Assembly (NCBI RefSeq): GCF_900476375.1
Contig: NZ_UPPP01000052.1
Location: forward strand, 1 to 64,000
Direction of reading: 5' to 3'
DNA from: Allolucifera butyrica
Lineage (GTDB): Bacteria; Bacillota; Negativicutes; Sporomusales; UPPP01
DNA length: 64,000 bases
Below the pieces are notes generated by a model. It did no database searches. It was not told the DNA's origin and saw nothing but the letters and a program-made list of their open reading frames with translations. A program made the position numbers and the translations under genes. Positions 42,632-51,700 of the stretch are shown here, in pieces; the first letter of the stretch is position 1; each line of letters opens with the position of its first letter.

Positions 42632-42874
42632 TTAACCGTCTTGCTGCCTTTTAGCAAGGTCGCTTGGCGCCAGCGGCGGCGGTGGTGTTTCTTCAAGTGT
42701 TTCCCTGGAATTGGCAATTGCGTTGAGTCCTTCCATAGCAGCCTCTCTAAAGGAATGTTCATTAGCCATTTCCTTAGAAACAATCGACCGGTTGATTTCT
42801 TTACGAGACGCCGCATTATCCCCGGCACTCATGCAATATTCCGACGTATACGATTCAATACGGGTTTTATCCAA
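42632..42874 (-). CDS. Small hypothetical protein
   Basis: An 80-residue, mostly helical, charged protein that I do not recognise. The start is a TTG (42872-42874) preceded at ideal spacing by GAGGAGGTGATAGG, one of the strongest ribosome sites in the window. This is the main support that the gene is real. The sequence begins DKTRIESYTSEYCMSAGDNA, continues with ERS/EMANEHSFREAAMEGLNAIA-like helices and ends with a Pro-rich PPPPLAPSDLAKRQQ tail. No membrane segment or signal. A terminator-like hairpin lies on each side. Confidence 0.6.
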   Translation of the reverse strand: MDKTRIESYTSEYCMSAGDNAASRKEINRSIVSKEMANEHSFREAAMEGLNAIANSRETLEETPPPPLAPSDLAKRQQDG

Positions 42875-42941
42875 CCCTATCACCTCCTCAAAAATAGTGT
42901 TTCCATTCGTCACAATCGTTCATCAGGAATATGCTACCAAA

Positions 42942-42974
42942 AAAAGACCGCTTAGAGCGGTCTTTTTTCTGGTA
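42942..42974. terminator. Terminator between threonine dehydratase and small gene
   Basis: AAAAAAGACCGC-TTAGA-GCGGTCTTTTTT: perfect stem with A and T runs on both sides. Leftward it ends the threonine dehydratase transcript. Confidence 0.85.
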
Positions 42975-43043
42975 ATTGGTAATTGATAATTGGGAAAAAA
43001 CAGGGAACGGAAAAACGCGGGAAAGATACGCAGCCGGTGCTCC

Positions 43044-44045
43044 TTATAGGCTGGAAACCTGGGGATAGTTATTCTCAATAAGACGTGACAGCAATAAGGG
43101 ATCAATATTACCGCCGCTGACAACGACGGCCACCTTCTGTACGGGAAGACGTACTTTTCCGGCCAGCAATCCGGCTACACCGGCTACACCGGCCCCTTCG
43201 GTAATCATCTTACCCCGTTCGAGCATAAACAAAATTCCTTGCGTAATTTCTTCCTCATCGACCAGGACGAGATCGTCCACATACTTCTCCACATACCGGT
43301 ACGTTAACTCGCCCGGGCTTTTTACGGCAATTCCGTCGGCAATAGTCTGGACGGAAGGCAGGCAGCAGCGGCAACCTTCTTCCAGGGAACGAACCATCGA
43401 CGGCGCTCCTGCTGCCTGTACACCGATGACCTTCACCTTGGGATTGTGCTCCTTCACAGCCACCGCCAGTCCGCTCAAAAGCCCGCCCCCGCCAACCGGC
43501 GCAATCACCGCCTCGACATCAAACATTTGAGACATAATTTCAATGGCAATCGTACCCTGACCGGCAATGACCGCCTGATCATCAAAGGCATGAATAAACG
43601 TCCGCCCCTCCTGCCGCTGCAGTTCGCAAGCATATTGGTAAGCTTCGTCATAATTACGCCCTTTTAAATGCACAGTCGCTCCATAGGCCTGCGTGGCCCG
43701 CACTTTGGCCACCGGAGCCTTCTCGGGCATAACCACCGTCGCCGTTACGCCGCAGGCACGCGCGGCCAGCGCCACCCCCTGGGCGTGATTGCCCGCCGAT
43801 GCGGTAATAATGCCGCAAGCCGCTTCCGCCGGTGTCAGACTGTATATTTTATTGGCTGCGCCCCGGACCTTGAAAGAACCGGTTTTTTGCATATTTTCCA
43901 GCTTCAAATGAATTTCTCTGCCGGTAATTTCGCTTAACGTCCGGGAAGGCTGTAACGGTGTCTGGTGCACAAACGGCGCAATTCGCCGGCTGGCCTCTTT
44001 AATATTTTCCAGGGTTACTTCCGGACTGTTGCCAGACGTGCTCAT
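43044..44045 (-). CDS. Threonine ammonia-lyase (no ACT domain)
   Basis: A 333-residue PLP enzyme that converts threonine to 2-oxobutanoate and ammonia. The PLP lysine is Lys59 in KTGSFKVRGAANKI, the phosphate loop is APVGGGGLLSGLAVA and ITASAGNHAQGVAL is the Ser/Asn motif. The length equals the short catabolic TdcB-like form; the C-terminal ACT regulatory domain of biosynthetic IlvA is absent. A T-box leader with a probable isoleucine specifier lies directly upstream, so the enzyme is likely used for isoleucine synthesis. AAGGAGGTAG precedes the ATG. Confidence 0.92.
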   Translation of the reverse strand: MSTSGNSPEVTLENIKEASRRIAPFVHQTPLQPSRTLSEITGREIHLKLENMQKTGSFKVRGAANKIYSLTPAEAACGIITASAGNHAQGVALAARACGVTATVVMPEKAPVAKVRATQAYGATVHLKGRNYDEAYQYACELQRQEGRTFIHAFDDQAVIAGQGTIAIEIMSQMFDVEAVIAPVGGGGLLSGLAVAVKEHNPKVKVIGVQAAGAPSMVRSLEEGCRCCLPSVQTIADGIAVKSPGELTYRYVEKYVDDLVLVDEEEITQGILFMLERGKMITEGAGVAGVAGLLAGKVRLPVQKVAVVVSGGNIDPLLLSRLIENNYPQVSSL

Positions 44046-44071
44046 AAACTACCTCCTTGTAGCAAAAAATA

Positions 44072-44340
44072 TAAAACCTCCGCCCCACAAGGGACGGAGG
44101 TTAATCCGCGATACCACCCTACTTACTGCGGCTAAGCCGCAGTCACTCATAAAGTACGGAGCAAAAAGCTCGATACCCCAGCACAATAACGGGTGCTGTT
44201 ACCCTCCGGAGAGGTCCCGGCAAGACTTACTATCATTCAGCCTGCAACTCACAGATGATTTTTGGTCATAAAGGCTATTACTGGCTCACACCGGCCCCAG
44301 CTCGCTGAAATACCCTGGTTATGCCTACTCTTCTGCTCAT
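44072..44340 (-). ncRNA. T-box riboswitch upstream of threonine ammonia-lyase
   Basis: Read leftward: an AGTA-containing 5' specifier-loop side, a GCGAGC...GGTGTGAG distal stem I, then AAAAATCATCTGTGAGTTGC, the antiterminator T-box AGGGTGGTATCGCGG (about 44107-44121) and a terminator ACCTCCGTCCC/GGGGCGGAGGTTTT (44075-44103). The triplet ATC at 44257-44259 (complement GAT) is the best specifier candidate, meaning isoleucine. The specifier call is by position and less sure than the T-box itself. From 44346 to 44611 I see no further structure. Confidence 0.9.
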
Positions 44341-44611
44341 CGTCTTTTCATTTCAATATGATGTTGTATACAGTATAAAGAATAAACCCCCAAATGTCAA
44401 TCCATTTTCTTTCATCAATTTCTCTCACCACGTCCTTTTGTCCACCCCAAAAATCATCATAATCTTTTGGGCCCGCCCCAGTTCCTCCGGCAAGTTGTAA
44501 TTTACCCCTCCGGTCCCGTCTCCGGGGAAGGACTGCTCCTGCGGACAGAGAATATACTAAATTATAACAACCTGCTTATTATCGAACCCGAAGGAGGCCG
44601 CAAATAACATT

Positions 44612-46189
44612 ATGTTTCCTTTTGAAGCCTTTCCCGACGGGGTTGATGTCACTGGCAGCAATCACACTTCTCCTCTCCAGCACCCTTCCTTGCCACAACC
44701 GAAAAACCGACATCATTTCCCGGATATTCCCCTTGATATAAAAGAGCTCCTGGACGCTTTGCTCACAATGACAAGCGACGGTGTATGCCTGTTGGATTCT
44801 CAGGGCTATATTGTTTATGGCAATCCCATTTTTGAAAAAATGACCGGTCTGTCCATTGATTTGTCTGAATCATCTGAATACCAATTTTCTTCGCTCTCCC
44901 CCGATCCAATTCTCCGGACGGCACTCACATCCCGTCAACCGGCGAACGGCTTTCTTTTCATACAGGGTCAGGAGCAGCCGGCTGCCGTAAGGCCCTTAAC
45001 CGCCAGCCAACAATTTAACGGAGCCATATTACTGCTGCAGGCCCATCAGGAATGGATGGCACTGCACGACAAGCTCCGGTTAACTGCTAAAAAAAATGAA
45101 TACCTGGAAAGAAAACTGCAGCAGAATAAAAATTTGAGCTGGGTTGCCGCCCAATACGGCAGTGAATCTTCCGAACAACGGACCCTCCGGCTGTTAAAAA
45201 TCACACCGGCCTTTGAAAAATTTATCGGTGTTCACCCTACCGTGCTGGAGGCCCTTTCGCTGGCTGCCAAAGCCGCCAGGGTTCCCTCCACCGTCCTGAT
45301 TCGCGGCAAAAGCGGCACCGGCAAAGAACTGGTTGCGGAAGGCATCCACAACTCCAGTCCCCGCGCTCAGGGACCCTTTATTAAGGTCAATTGCGCCGCC
45401 ATTCCCGCCGGTTTATTGGAAAGTGAATTATTTGGTCACGAAAAAGGGGCTTTTACCGGTGCCTATAAAAAAAAGCTGGGGAAATTTGAACTGGCCGACC
45501 AAGGGACAATCCTGCTTGATGAGATTGGCGAAATGGATATCAATAATCAGACAAAACTGCTGCGGGTCCTGCAAAGCAACTCGTTTGAACGGGTAGGCGG
45601 CGAACAAACGTTGTCGGTCAACGTGCGCGTCATCGCGGCGACCAACCGGGATATGGAAAAAATGGTGGAGGACGGCACCTTTCGGGAGGACTTATATTAT
45701 CGTCTTAACGTCATCCCCATTTGTCTCCCTTCTCTAAAAGACCGGTGTGAAGATATTCCCATTCTTGCGGATTATTTTTTGAAGAAATTCAACGCTGAAT
45801 TCGGCCGTGACCTCAAGGGAATTGAAAAAACAGTTATCAACGCCATGACAGCCTATAGTTGGCCCGGTAACGTACGGGAACTGAAAAACATTATGGAACG
45901 CATGGTCGTTCTGACAGACGGTCCGGTCATCCGTCTGGCCGATTTACCCCCTGTTGTGCGGGAAAAGCCGATAGCCGCCGTCAACGAGGAACTGCCCGCC
46001 GGCTCATGGGAACAAGGAAAAATTTTTCCCCTGGAGGATTATGAAAAGGTTATTATCAAAGCCGCCTTAGAGCAGCATAAGAGTTATACCGCGGCGGCTA
46101 AGGCGCTGGGAATCACTCATAAGACGGTAGCCGCCAAAGCGCAAAAATACGGACTTGGCGATTGGCTCAATAAATGGATAAACAAATAG
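44612..46189 (+). CDS. Sigma-54-dependent activator with PAS domain
   Basis: A 525-residue enhancer-binding protein. It has a PAS sensor (about residues 45-110: DGVCLLDSQGYIVYGNPIFE), a linker, and an AAA+ domain (about 205-435) with Walker A GKSGTGKELVAEGI, the sigma-54 contact GAFTGA and Walker B LLDEIGEMD. A Fis-type helix-turn-helix lies at the C-terminus (YTAAAKALGITHKTVAAKAQ). It activates promoters with -24/-12 elements. I found no such element next to it, so its target is unknown. AAGGAGG lies a rather long 14 bases before the ATG. Confidence 0.92.
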   Translation: MFPFEAFPDGVDVTGSNHTSPLQHPSLPQPKNRHHFPDIPLDIKELLDALLTMTSDGVCLLDSQGYIVYGNPIFEKMTGLSIDLSESSEYQFSSLSPDPILRTALTSRQPANGFLFIQGQEQPAAVRPLTASQQFNGAILLLQAHQEWMALHDKLRLTAKKNEYLERKLQQNKNLSWVAAQYGSESSEQRTLRLLKITPAFEKFIGVHPTVLEALSLAAKAARVPSTVLIRGKSGTGKELVAEGIHNSSPRAQGPFIKVNCAAIPAGLLESELFGHEKGAFTGAYKKKLGKFELADQGTILLDEIGEMDINNQTKLLRVLQSNSFERVGGEQTLSVNVRVIAATNRDMEKMVEDGTFREDLYYRLNVIPICLPSLKDRCEDIPILADYFLKKFNAEFGRDLKGIEKTVINAMTAYSWPGNVRELKNIMERMVVLTDGPVIRLADLPPVVREKPIAAVNEELPAGSWEQGKIFPLEDYEKVIIKAALEQHKSYTAAAKALGITHKTVAAKAQKYGLGDWLNKWINK

Positions 46190-46219
46190 TTTACCGCATA
46201 GTTTTTGGCCTTGCCCAGA

Positions 46220-46906
46220 TCAGGAAAGCAGCGCAACTAACGCTTTCTCATCTAGTATAATGATGGTATGGCCGTTAAAATCAATCATCTTATCCTTTTT
46301 TAGTGCGCTTAGCGTCCTGGTCACCGTTTCCCGGGTAGTACCTACCAGGCTAGCCAGCTCTTGCCGGGAGAGTTTAAGGGCAACGGCAATTTTATCCCCC
46401 TGTTGCTGCCCTTGTTCCCGGCCCAACCGGAGTATTACTTCCGCCGTTCGGGCGGTGACATCATGCAGGGCCAGATTGGTAATCTTATGCTGCGCATACA
46501 AAAGACGCTGATTAATCGCTTTAATCAGCTGCATCACTAGCTGGTTATTACTAGAAGCCAGCTGCTCCATATCCGAATTCCGAATGATGCCAATGAGAGA
46601 GTCCTCCAGCGTCACGGCGGTAGCCGGATAAGGCTGTTGGTTAAATAGTACGACACCGGCAAAAATATCGCCCGGACCTAAAATATGAATAATGTGTTCG
46701 CGTCCGTCATCCGAGATCTTAACGATTTTAACCTTGCCGCTTTTAATATAATGAAACCCCTCCCCGGTATCGCCTTCCATAAAAATAACCATTCCCTTGC
46801 GGTATATCCGCTCGATGGCATGTTTATGAACCTGGGCAAGCTGTTCATCGGACAAAGCCGCAAACACCGGTATTGACTTTAGTGATTGCCAATCTACTAT
46901 ACTCAT
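46220..46906 (-). CDS. Crp/Fnr-family transcriptional regulator
   Basis: A 228-residue regulator. The cyclic-nucleotide-binding-like beta-roll is at about residues 15-125 (EGDTGEGFHYIKSGKVKIVK and LGPGDIFAGVVLFN), a dimer helix follows, and the winged helix is at about 150-225 with LSRQELASLVGTTRETVTRT. It has no cysteine, so it does not hold an Fnr-type Fe-S cluster, and the cNMP phosphate Arg/Ser pattern is not clear. The effector is unknown. It converges with the sigma-54 activator and is followed (upstream in position) by an amidase gene on the same strand. Confidence 0.9.
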   Translation of the reverse strand: MSIVDWQSLKSIPVFAALSDEQLAQVHKHAIERIYRKGMVIFMEGDTGEGFHYIKSGKVKIVKISDDGREHIIHILGPGDIFAGVVLFNQQPYPATAVTLEDSLIGIIRNSDMEQLASSNNQLVMQLIKAINQRLLYAQHKITNLALHDVTARTAEVILRLGREQGQQQGDKIAVALKLSRQELASLVGTTRETVTRTLSALKKDKMIDFNGHTIIILDEKALVALLS

Positions 46907-46963
46907 ATTTTAATATTACCCTGGAATTGGCTTGATTGTCGATACCCCGGCAAAAGAATCTAT

Positions 46964-47527
46964 CTAACCGTTGAAAAAATAGTGCCGCTTACGGCGCATC
47001 CTGTATTTTTCAACTCCCTCGGCCATTGCCCGGGCCGCCTGCTGTTGTCTTTCACTGTCGGTTAAAAGCGCCCGCTCGGCCGGATTGGAAAGAAAGCCAA
47101 CCGAAATGAGCACCACCGGGCAGCGGACAGCCGTCAATACGGACAGCTCTTTTTCCCGGATGCCGCAATTCGTTGTCCCCAATGCCGCAACCAGGCACTC
47201 CTGTATCGCATCGGCCAACTGCCGGCTCTCCGGACTGCCGGCGGGATAATAGCTTGTTGTCCCGCTCACTTCTTCCGAGACCGCAACATTGGTGTGAATG
47301 CTGACCAAAGCATCGACCCGGTTGGCATTAGCCAATTCCACCCGGACTTGCGGCGTAATGCCGGGTACATTGCCCGAACGGGTCAATAGTGTTTCATAGC
47401 CTCTTTCATACAGCTCTTTACAAAGATATTTGGCAATCGAAATGACCACATCGCATTCCCGCACCCCGCCGGCACATTTTCCCGGGTCGGTGTAACCGTC
47501 ATGGCCCGGGTCTACAACGATTTTCAT
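46964..47527 (-). CDS. N-acetylmuramoyl-L-alanine amidase (Amidase_3)
   Basis: A 187-residue zinc amidase that cuts the bond between MurNAc and the peptide. The zinc His is in VDPGHDGYTDPG, Glu in GGVRECDVVISI, the second His in DALVSIHTNV, and the catalytic Glu region in NCGIREKELSVL. There is no signal peptide or wall-binding repeat. The protein therefore either acts in the mother cell during sporulation or is released otherwise, as with some spore or phage lysins. The C-terminus is basic (RMRRKRHYFF). AAGGTG precedes the ATG. Confidence 0.88.
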   Translation of the reverse strand: MKIVVDPGHDGYTDPGKCAGGVRECDVVISIAKYLCKELYERGYETLLTRSGNVPGITPQVRVELANANRVDALVSIHTNVAVSEEVSGTTSYYPAGSPESRQLADAIQECLVAALGTTNCGIREKELSVLTAVRCPVVLISVGFLSNPAERALLTDSERQQQAARAMAEGVEKYRMRRKRHYFFNG

Positions 47528-47708
47528 ATTTTAACACCTTCCAATAACAAGACTGGTTTTTTCGCCGGTCTTGTTTTACTCTAACCGCCCCCTTGCCATA
47601 CCGTTGGTCTGTTGTAGCAAGAGGAAACCAGGGAAAAAATAATATGCATTGAGCCACTCCCGTTAGTACGTTATAATAAAATTAGTCAAACTGTTAGCCG
47701 GTGCTCTG

Positions 47709-47906
47709 TCAGGCCGCATGGTACGGCCAAATTTCTTTTGCTTTTTTACCAATTACCCTGGCGATTTCGCGCTGAATACGCCCGGAAGTGGTTATGCCGT
47801 AAATCACCTGGGTGATTGCTCCGTCGGTAACTTTCAAACGTCTGGCGATCCGTCGCTGGCTCTCTCCGGCCAGAATAATCGCAGCCTTAATTTGTCGCGG
47901 CGTCAT
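47709..47906 (-). CDS. Ner/Nlp-like HTH DNA-binding protein
   Basis: A 65-residue regulator. TPRQIKAAIILAGESQRRIA, then RRLKVTDGAITQVIYGITTS, then RIQREIARVIGKKAKEIWPY: this order and the closing EIWP match the Ner/Nlp family of phage Mu-type repressors. The start at 47906 has GAAAGGAGCG at good spacing; the frame is open 25 codons further without a site. It is divergent from an XRE regulator across a region with an inverted repeat, suggesting a small switch. Confidence 0.75.
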   Translation of the reverse strand: MTPRQIKAAIILAGESQRRIARRLKVTDGAITQVIYGITTSGRIQREIARVIGKKAKEIWPYHAA

Positions 47907-48022
47907 GCTTTCCGCTCCTTTCCCGGTTGAACCGGCATTTTCCTGCTGCCGCTTTTTGGTAATCCCGTTTTTTACCGCCAAAACTAAACTTTTTTAGCAG
48001 TTCTTTTATTACCTTTATTATA

Positions 48023-48071
48023 AGTCACTCATAAGTAGCCAGTCAAGCTAAAAAGCCACCCATCAGTGACT
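48023..48071. promoter_or_regulatory. Inverted repeat between divergent HTH genes
   Basis: AGTCACTCAT (48023-48032) and ATCAGTGACT (48062-48071) are inverted copies with one mismatch, with GTAGCC and AGCCAC half-sites between. Likely operator of one or both flanking regulators. Confidence 0.55.
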
Positions 48072-48093
48072 AAATTTCTTTACTATCCATAAA

Positions 48094-48174
48094 CCCGCAT
48101 TTCACACTCTGAACTTATGGCAACCATATCTTTCTCAATTTATTGTGAATGACAGAGGACTGCGAAAAGTGGGA
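48094..48174. repeat. Palindromic element, internally deleted copy (81 bp)
   Basis: CCCGCATTTCACACTCTGAA at the left and AGAGGACTGCGAAAAGTGGG at the right correspond to the ends of the 155-bp element; the centre is missing. It ends two bases before the ribosome site of the XRE gene, so it must lie in that gene's leader. Confidence 0.75.
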
Positions 48175-48190
48175 CAAAAGGAGAACCATT

Positions 48191-48592
48191 ATGATATTAG
48201 ACTATAAAAAAACCGGCAAACGTCTGCGCCATGCCAGAGGGAACCTGACACAGGCAGTCTTTGCCAAGAGCCTTGGGGTCTCGGCTTCCTACGTCAAGAA
48301 AACGGAACTTGGCGGTAAACCAAGCCTGGAATACCTCGCCAATATTGCCGTATCCTATCAGGTTTCCCTGGATTGGCTGCTCCTTGACGACGGATTTCAG
48401 CCGGCTGCGGCTTTTTCTTTGGCGGAAGCTGCCGCCGACTATCGTACCGCTATAGCCGACTCCGAGTTAAAAGACATGATTACAGTGCTGTCCGCTTTAA
48501 TGAGCAGTCCGGATCCGGACCTGCGCGCCTGGGCTAAAATTCAGTTTCGTCATGCCTTTCAAGCCTATACGGAAACAGGGAAAGACCGCTAA
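48191..48592 (+). CDS. XRE-family transcriptional regulator
   Basis: A 133-residue protein with an N-terminal HTH_3 domain (about residues 5-65: TGKRLRHARGNLTQAVFAKS, then LGVSASYVKKTELGGKPSLE). The C-terminal helical part (about 75-133) probably serves dimerisation. The start at 48191 has AAAAGGAG upstream; a longer frame enters the palindromic repeat and was rejected. It is divergent from the Ner-like gene. No phage or toxin genes surround the pair, so the target is unclear. Confidence 0.85.
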   Translation: MILDYKKTGKRLRHARGNLTQAVFAKSLGVSASYVKKTELGGKPSLEYLANIAVSYQVSLDWLLLDDGFQPAAAFSLAEAAADYRTAIADSELKDMITVLSALMSSPDPDLRAWAKIQFRHAFQAYTETGKDR

Positions 48593-48632
48593 CGTTCTTT
48601 CGGTTTATGGCGTAGGCCTCAGGGCGCGAGAA
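48580..48632 (+). repeat. Terminator hairpin and cassette fragment after XRE gene
   Basis: GAAAGACCGCTAACGTTCTTTC overlaps the XRE stop and is followed by TATGGCGTAGGCCTCAGGGC, a diverged first cassette block. Confidence 0.6.
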
Positions 48633-48658
48633 AATCGCTTGATTTCGGCTCAATATAA

Positions 48659-48700
48659 AAGGACTGCCTCCTATGTTATGGGAAGCAGTCCTTTTTGCGT
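48659..48700. terminator. Terminator between XRE gene and amylase fusion
   Basis: AAGGACTGCCTCC and GGAAGCAGTCCTTTTT arms with T-rich DNA after it. It lies 11 bp beyond the leftward stop of the fusion gene. Confidence 0.8.
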
Positions 48701-48710
48701 TTTTTTCTTT

Positions 48711-51700
48711 TTACCGTTGGTATTGCTTGGTAAGTTCCGCCAATTTAGCAGCCAGCTCTCGGGGCAAAGCCTTGGCCGCAAACCGCCACCGCCAGTTGGA
48801 GCCGACCGTTCCCGGAAAATTCATCCGGGCCTCAGTATCCAGGCTCAGTATATCCTGCAACGGAATGACCACCTGGGCGGCACGGGAAGAGAAAGCAAAT
48901 GCAATAAACCGCCAGTTGATTTCCGCGTCGTTCATGGCGGGACTAATACCGAGACATTCGTTAATCCGCCGCATATTGTCCGGATCAGCCAGCATTCCCT
49001 TTCTATACCAGCCCAGAGTCGTATCATTATCGTGGGTCCCGGTATAAACCACCACATTGCGCTGGTAATAGCGGGGCAGATACTGGCTCTTTGCTCCGCC
49101 GGGAAGGGCAAAATGAAGGACTTTCATTCCCGGAAAACCAAATTGGTTTTTAAGATCCCGCACACCGGGAGTAATAATGCCCAAATCCTCGGCAATCACC
49201 GGCATTTTTCCCAGGTGTTTTTCCATGGTCAGGAAAAACTGCGCTCCGGGACCTTCCACCCAGCGTCCGTTCACCGCCGTCCGTTCCCCCGCCGGAATTT
49301 CCCAGTACGCTTCGAAACCACGGAAATGGTCAATACGGATGCGGTCGACCATCTGTAAAAGGGCTCTAAACCGGTCCCGCCACCAATGGTAGTCGTCCCG
49401 GGCCATTTCGTTCCATTTATAGTGGGGGTTACCCCATAACTGGCCGGTCTCGCTGAAGTAGTCCGGCGGCACACCGGCCACTTTAACCGGATTGCCGCAC
49501 GGATCCAGCTCGAACAAATGCTGGTTACTCCACACATCGCTGCTGTCGTGCGCCACAAAAATGGGTAAATCACCGATGATATGAATCCCGCGCCTGTTGG
49601 CATAGGCCTTCAATTCCTGCCATTGCCGGAAAAACTCATACTGTAAAAAGTAATGATATTCCACTTCGTCCGCCAATAAATCACGGTAATAGTCCATGGC
49701 GTCCTGCCGCCGCAGGCGAATGGCTTCGGGCCATTCATTCCAGGGCCGGAATTCAAAATGTTCCCTCAGGGCCATAAATAAAGCGTAATCGGCCAGCCAG
49801 TATTTATTTTCCGTAACAAAGGCCGTATAGGCCGCCGGCCGTTCGCGGTCATAAAAAACCTCATAGGCCTGTAAAAACAGGTTCTCCTTATAAGGCTTAA
49901 CCAAATCAAAATCGACGTTCTCGTCCGGAAACTGATGCGGCTGTGCGTCTTGCACCGCCTTTTCGCTAAGAAGCCCCTCCTCAATCAGCCGGTCCGGTGA
50001 AATCAACAGGGGATTGCCGGCAAAAGCAGACAAACACTGATAAGGAGATTCGCCAAACCCTACCGGATTAAGCGGTAGAATTTGCCATAATTTTTGTTCC
50101 GCCGCCGCTAAAAAATCCACAAAACGGTAGGCTTCCGGCCCGAAGTCGCCAATTCCGTGAGCCGAAGGCAGGGAGGTCGGGTGTAATAAAATACCGCTTT
50201 CGCCCGGTTCCCGCGGTTTGTTTATCTCCTGCAGCAACACCATTCCTGTCGCAGGTGCCAGCGTAACGGTCAGTTTTCCGTCTTCGGCAATCACTTCCCG
50301 CTGTCCGTTTAGCGCATCATATAAAGTTTCGCCGCACCAGGCGCCGATATCTACCGTGACCGTTCTGGCCTCAACAGCATTGCGGTTTAAGAGGACAATA
50401 GCGGTGTTATTTTCCTTAGCCCGGCCAAATACATCCCGCCCGTTGTCGATGAGACGCAGATATACATATACATCCCCCTCCGCCAATAGGGGCAACCATT
50501 GTCCCGTCTTGAATACATCGTACTGATTACGCAAGGCAATGATTTGTTTATACCAGGCCAGCAATTCCTGATTTTCCCTGCCCCAGGGATAGGGCCCGCG
50601 GTTATAGGGATCGCTGTACCCTTCCAACCCGGCCTCGTCACCATAATAGATGCAGGGAATACCGGGGAAAGTCATTTGCCAGAGCGCCAAAAGCTTTAGC
50701 CGTTTAACGGCCCGGTCTTTTTGCTCCGGTGACAGCCGGTATCTGCGCTGCTGCCCTTTCGTAAGTGTATTTTCCAAAGGAGCGTCTCCCAGCAGCGTCA
50801 GTACCCTTGGCACATCATGACTGCCAATTAGATTCATCAGCGCATAAAAATGCTGCAGCGGATAATTTTCATACAGGCTCATAAGGGCCCGGTTGGTATC
50901 ACGGGCGTCTTTATTACCCCACATAAAATTGAGTAATATCATCCGGAAAGGATAATTCATTACCGAATCCAGTTCCCGGCCCCATAAATATTCGCGCAAA
51001 ACACCATAACTGGTCTTATGGGAGGCATCTTCCCAGACTTCGCCGATTAAAACGGCTTCCGGATCCGACTCTTTTAATACTTTATAAAATTCCTTAACAA
51101 ACTCGTCGGGCAATTCGTCGACAACATCGAGCCGCCACCCTTTGGCTCCCAATTTCAACCAGGTTTTCAGCACACTATCCTGGTTATGAATAATAAAGTC
51201 CCGGTAGGAAGGTTCCATTTCCTCCACATTGGGCAGTGTGTCAATTCCCCACCAGCTTTCATAGCGGTGCGGAAACTGTTCAAACCGGTACCATTTGTGA
51301 TAGGGCGACTTTTGTGACTGGTAAGCGCCAAGGCTGTCATAGGTGCCATATTTGTTGAAATAAATACTGTCACTGCCGGTATGGCTGAATACTCCGTCTA
51401 AAATAACGGCGATGCCGGCTTCCCTGGCTTTTTCACACAAGAGCCGGAATGTTTCACTGTCGCCAAACATCGGGTCAATCCGCAGATAATTGCCGGTATC
51501 GTATTTATGATTACTGGGAGCTTCAAAAACCGGGTTGAGATACAGCACATTGATTCCCAGCTTTTTAAGATAGGGCAGCTTGGCAATAATGCCGGCCAGG
51601 TTGCCGCCGAAGAAGTCAAAAGACAAGATTTCCCCTGTGTCCCGGTCCTGTACATACACCGGCACATCATTCCAGCTGGCATGCAAAAGACTTCCCGGGC

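Noticed and set aside
44446-44611. Sigma-54 promoter near the sigma-54 activator
   Set aside because: I found no TGGCAC-N5-TTGC-like element in this intergenic stretch or before the neighbouring genes.
48149-48190. Longer N-terminus for the XRE regulator
   Set aside because: The extra codons lie in the palindromic repeat; AAAAGGAG sits properly before the ATG at 48191.
46964-48592. Prophage remnant
   Set aside because: An amidase and two small HTH genes are not enough; there is no integrase, structural gene or attachment-site repeat.
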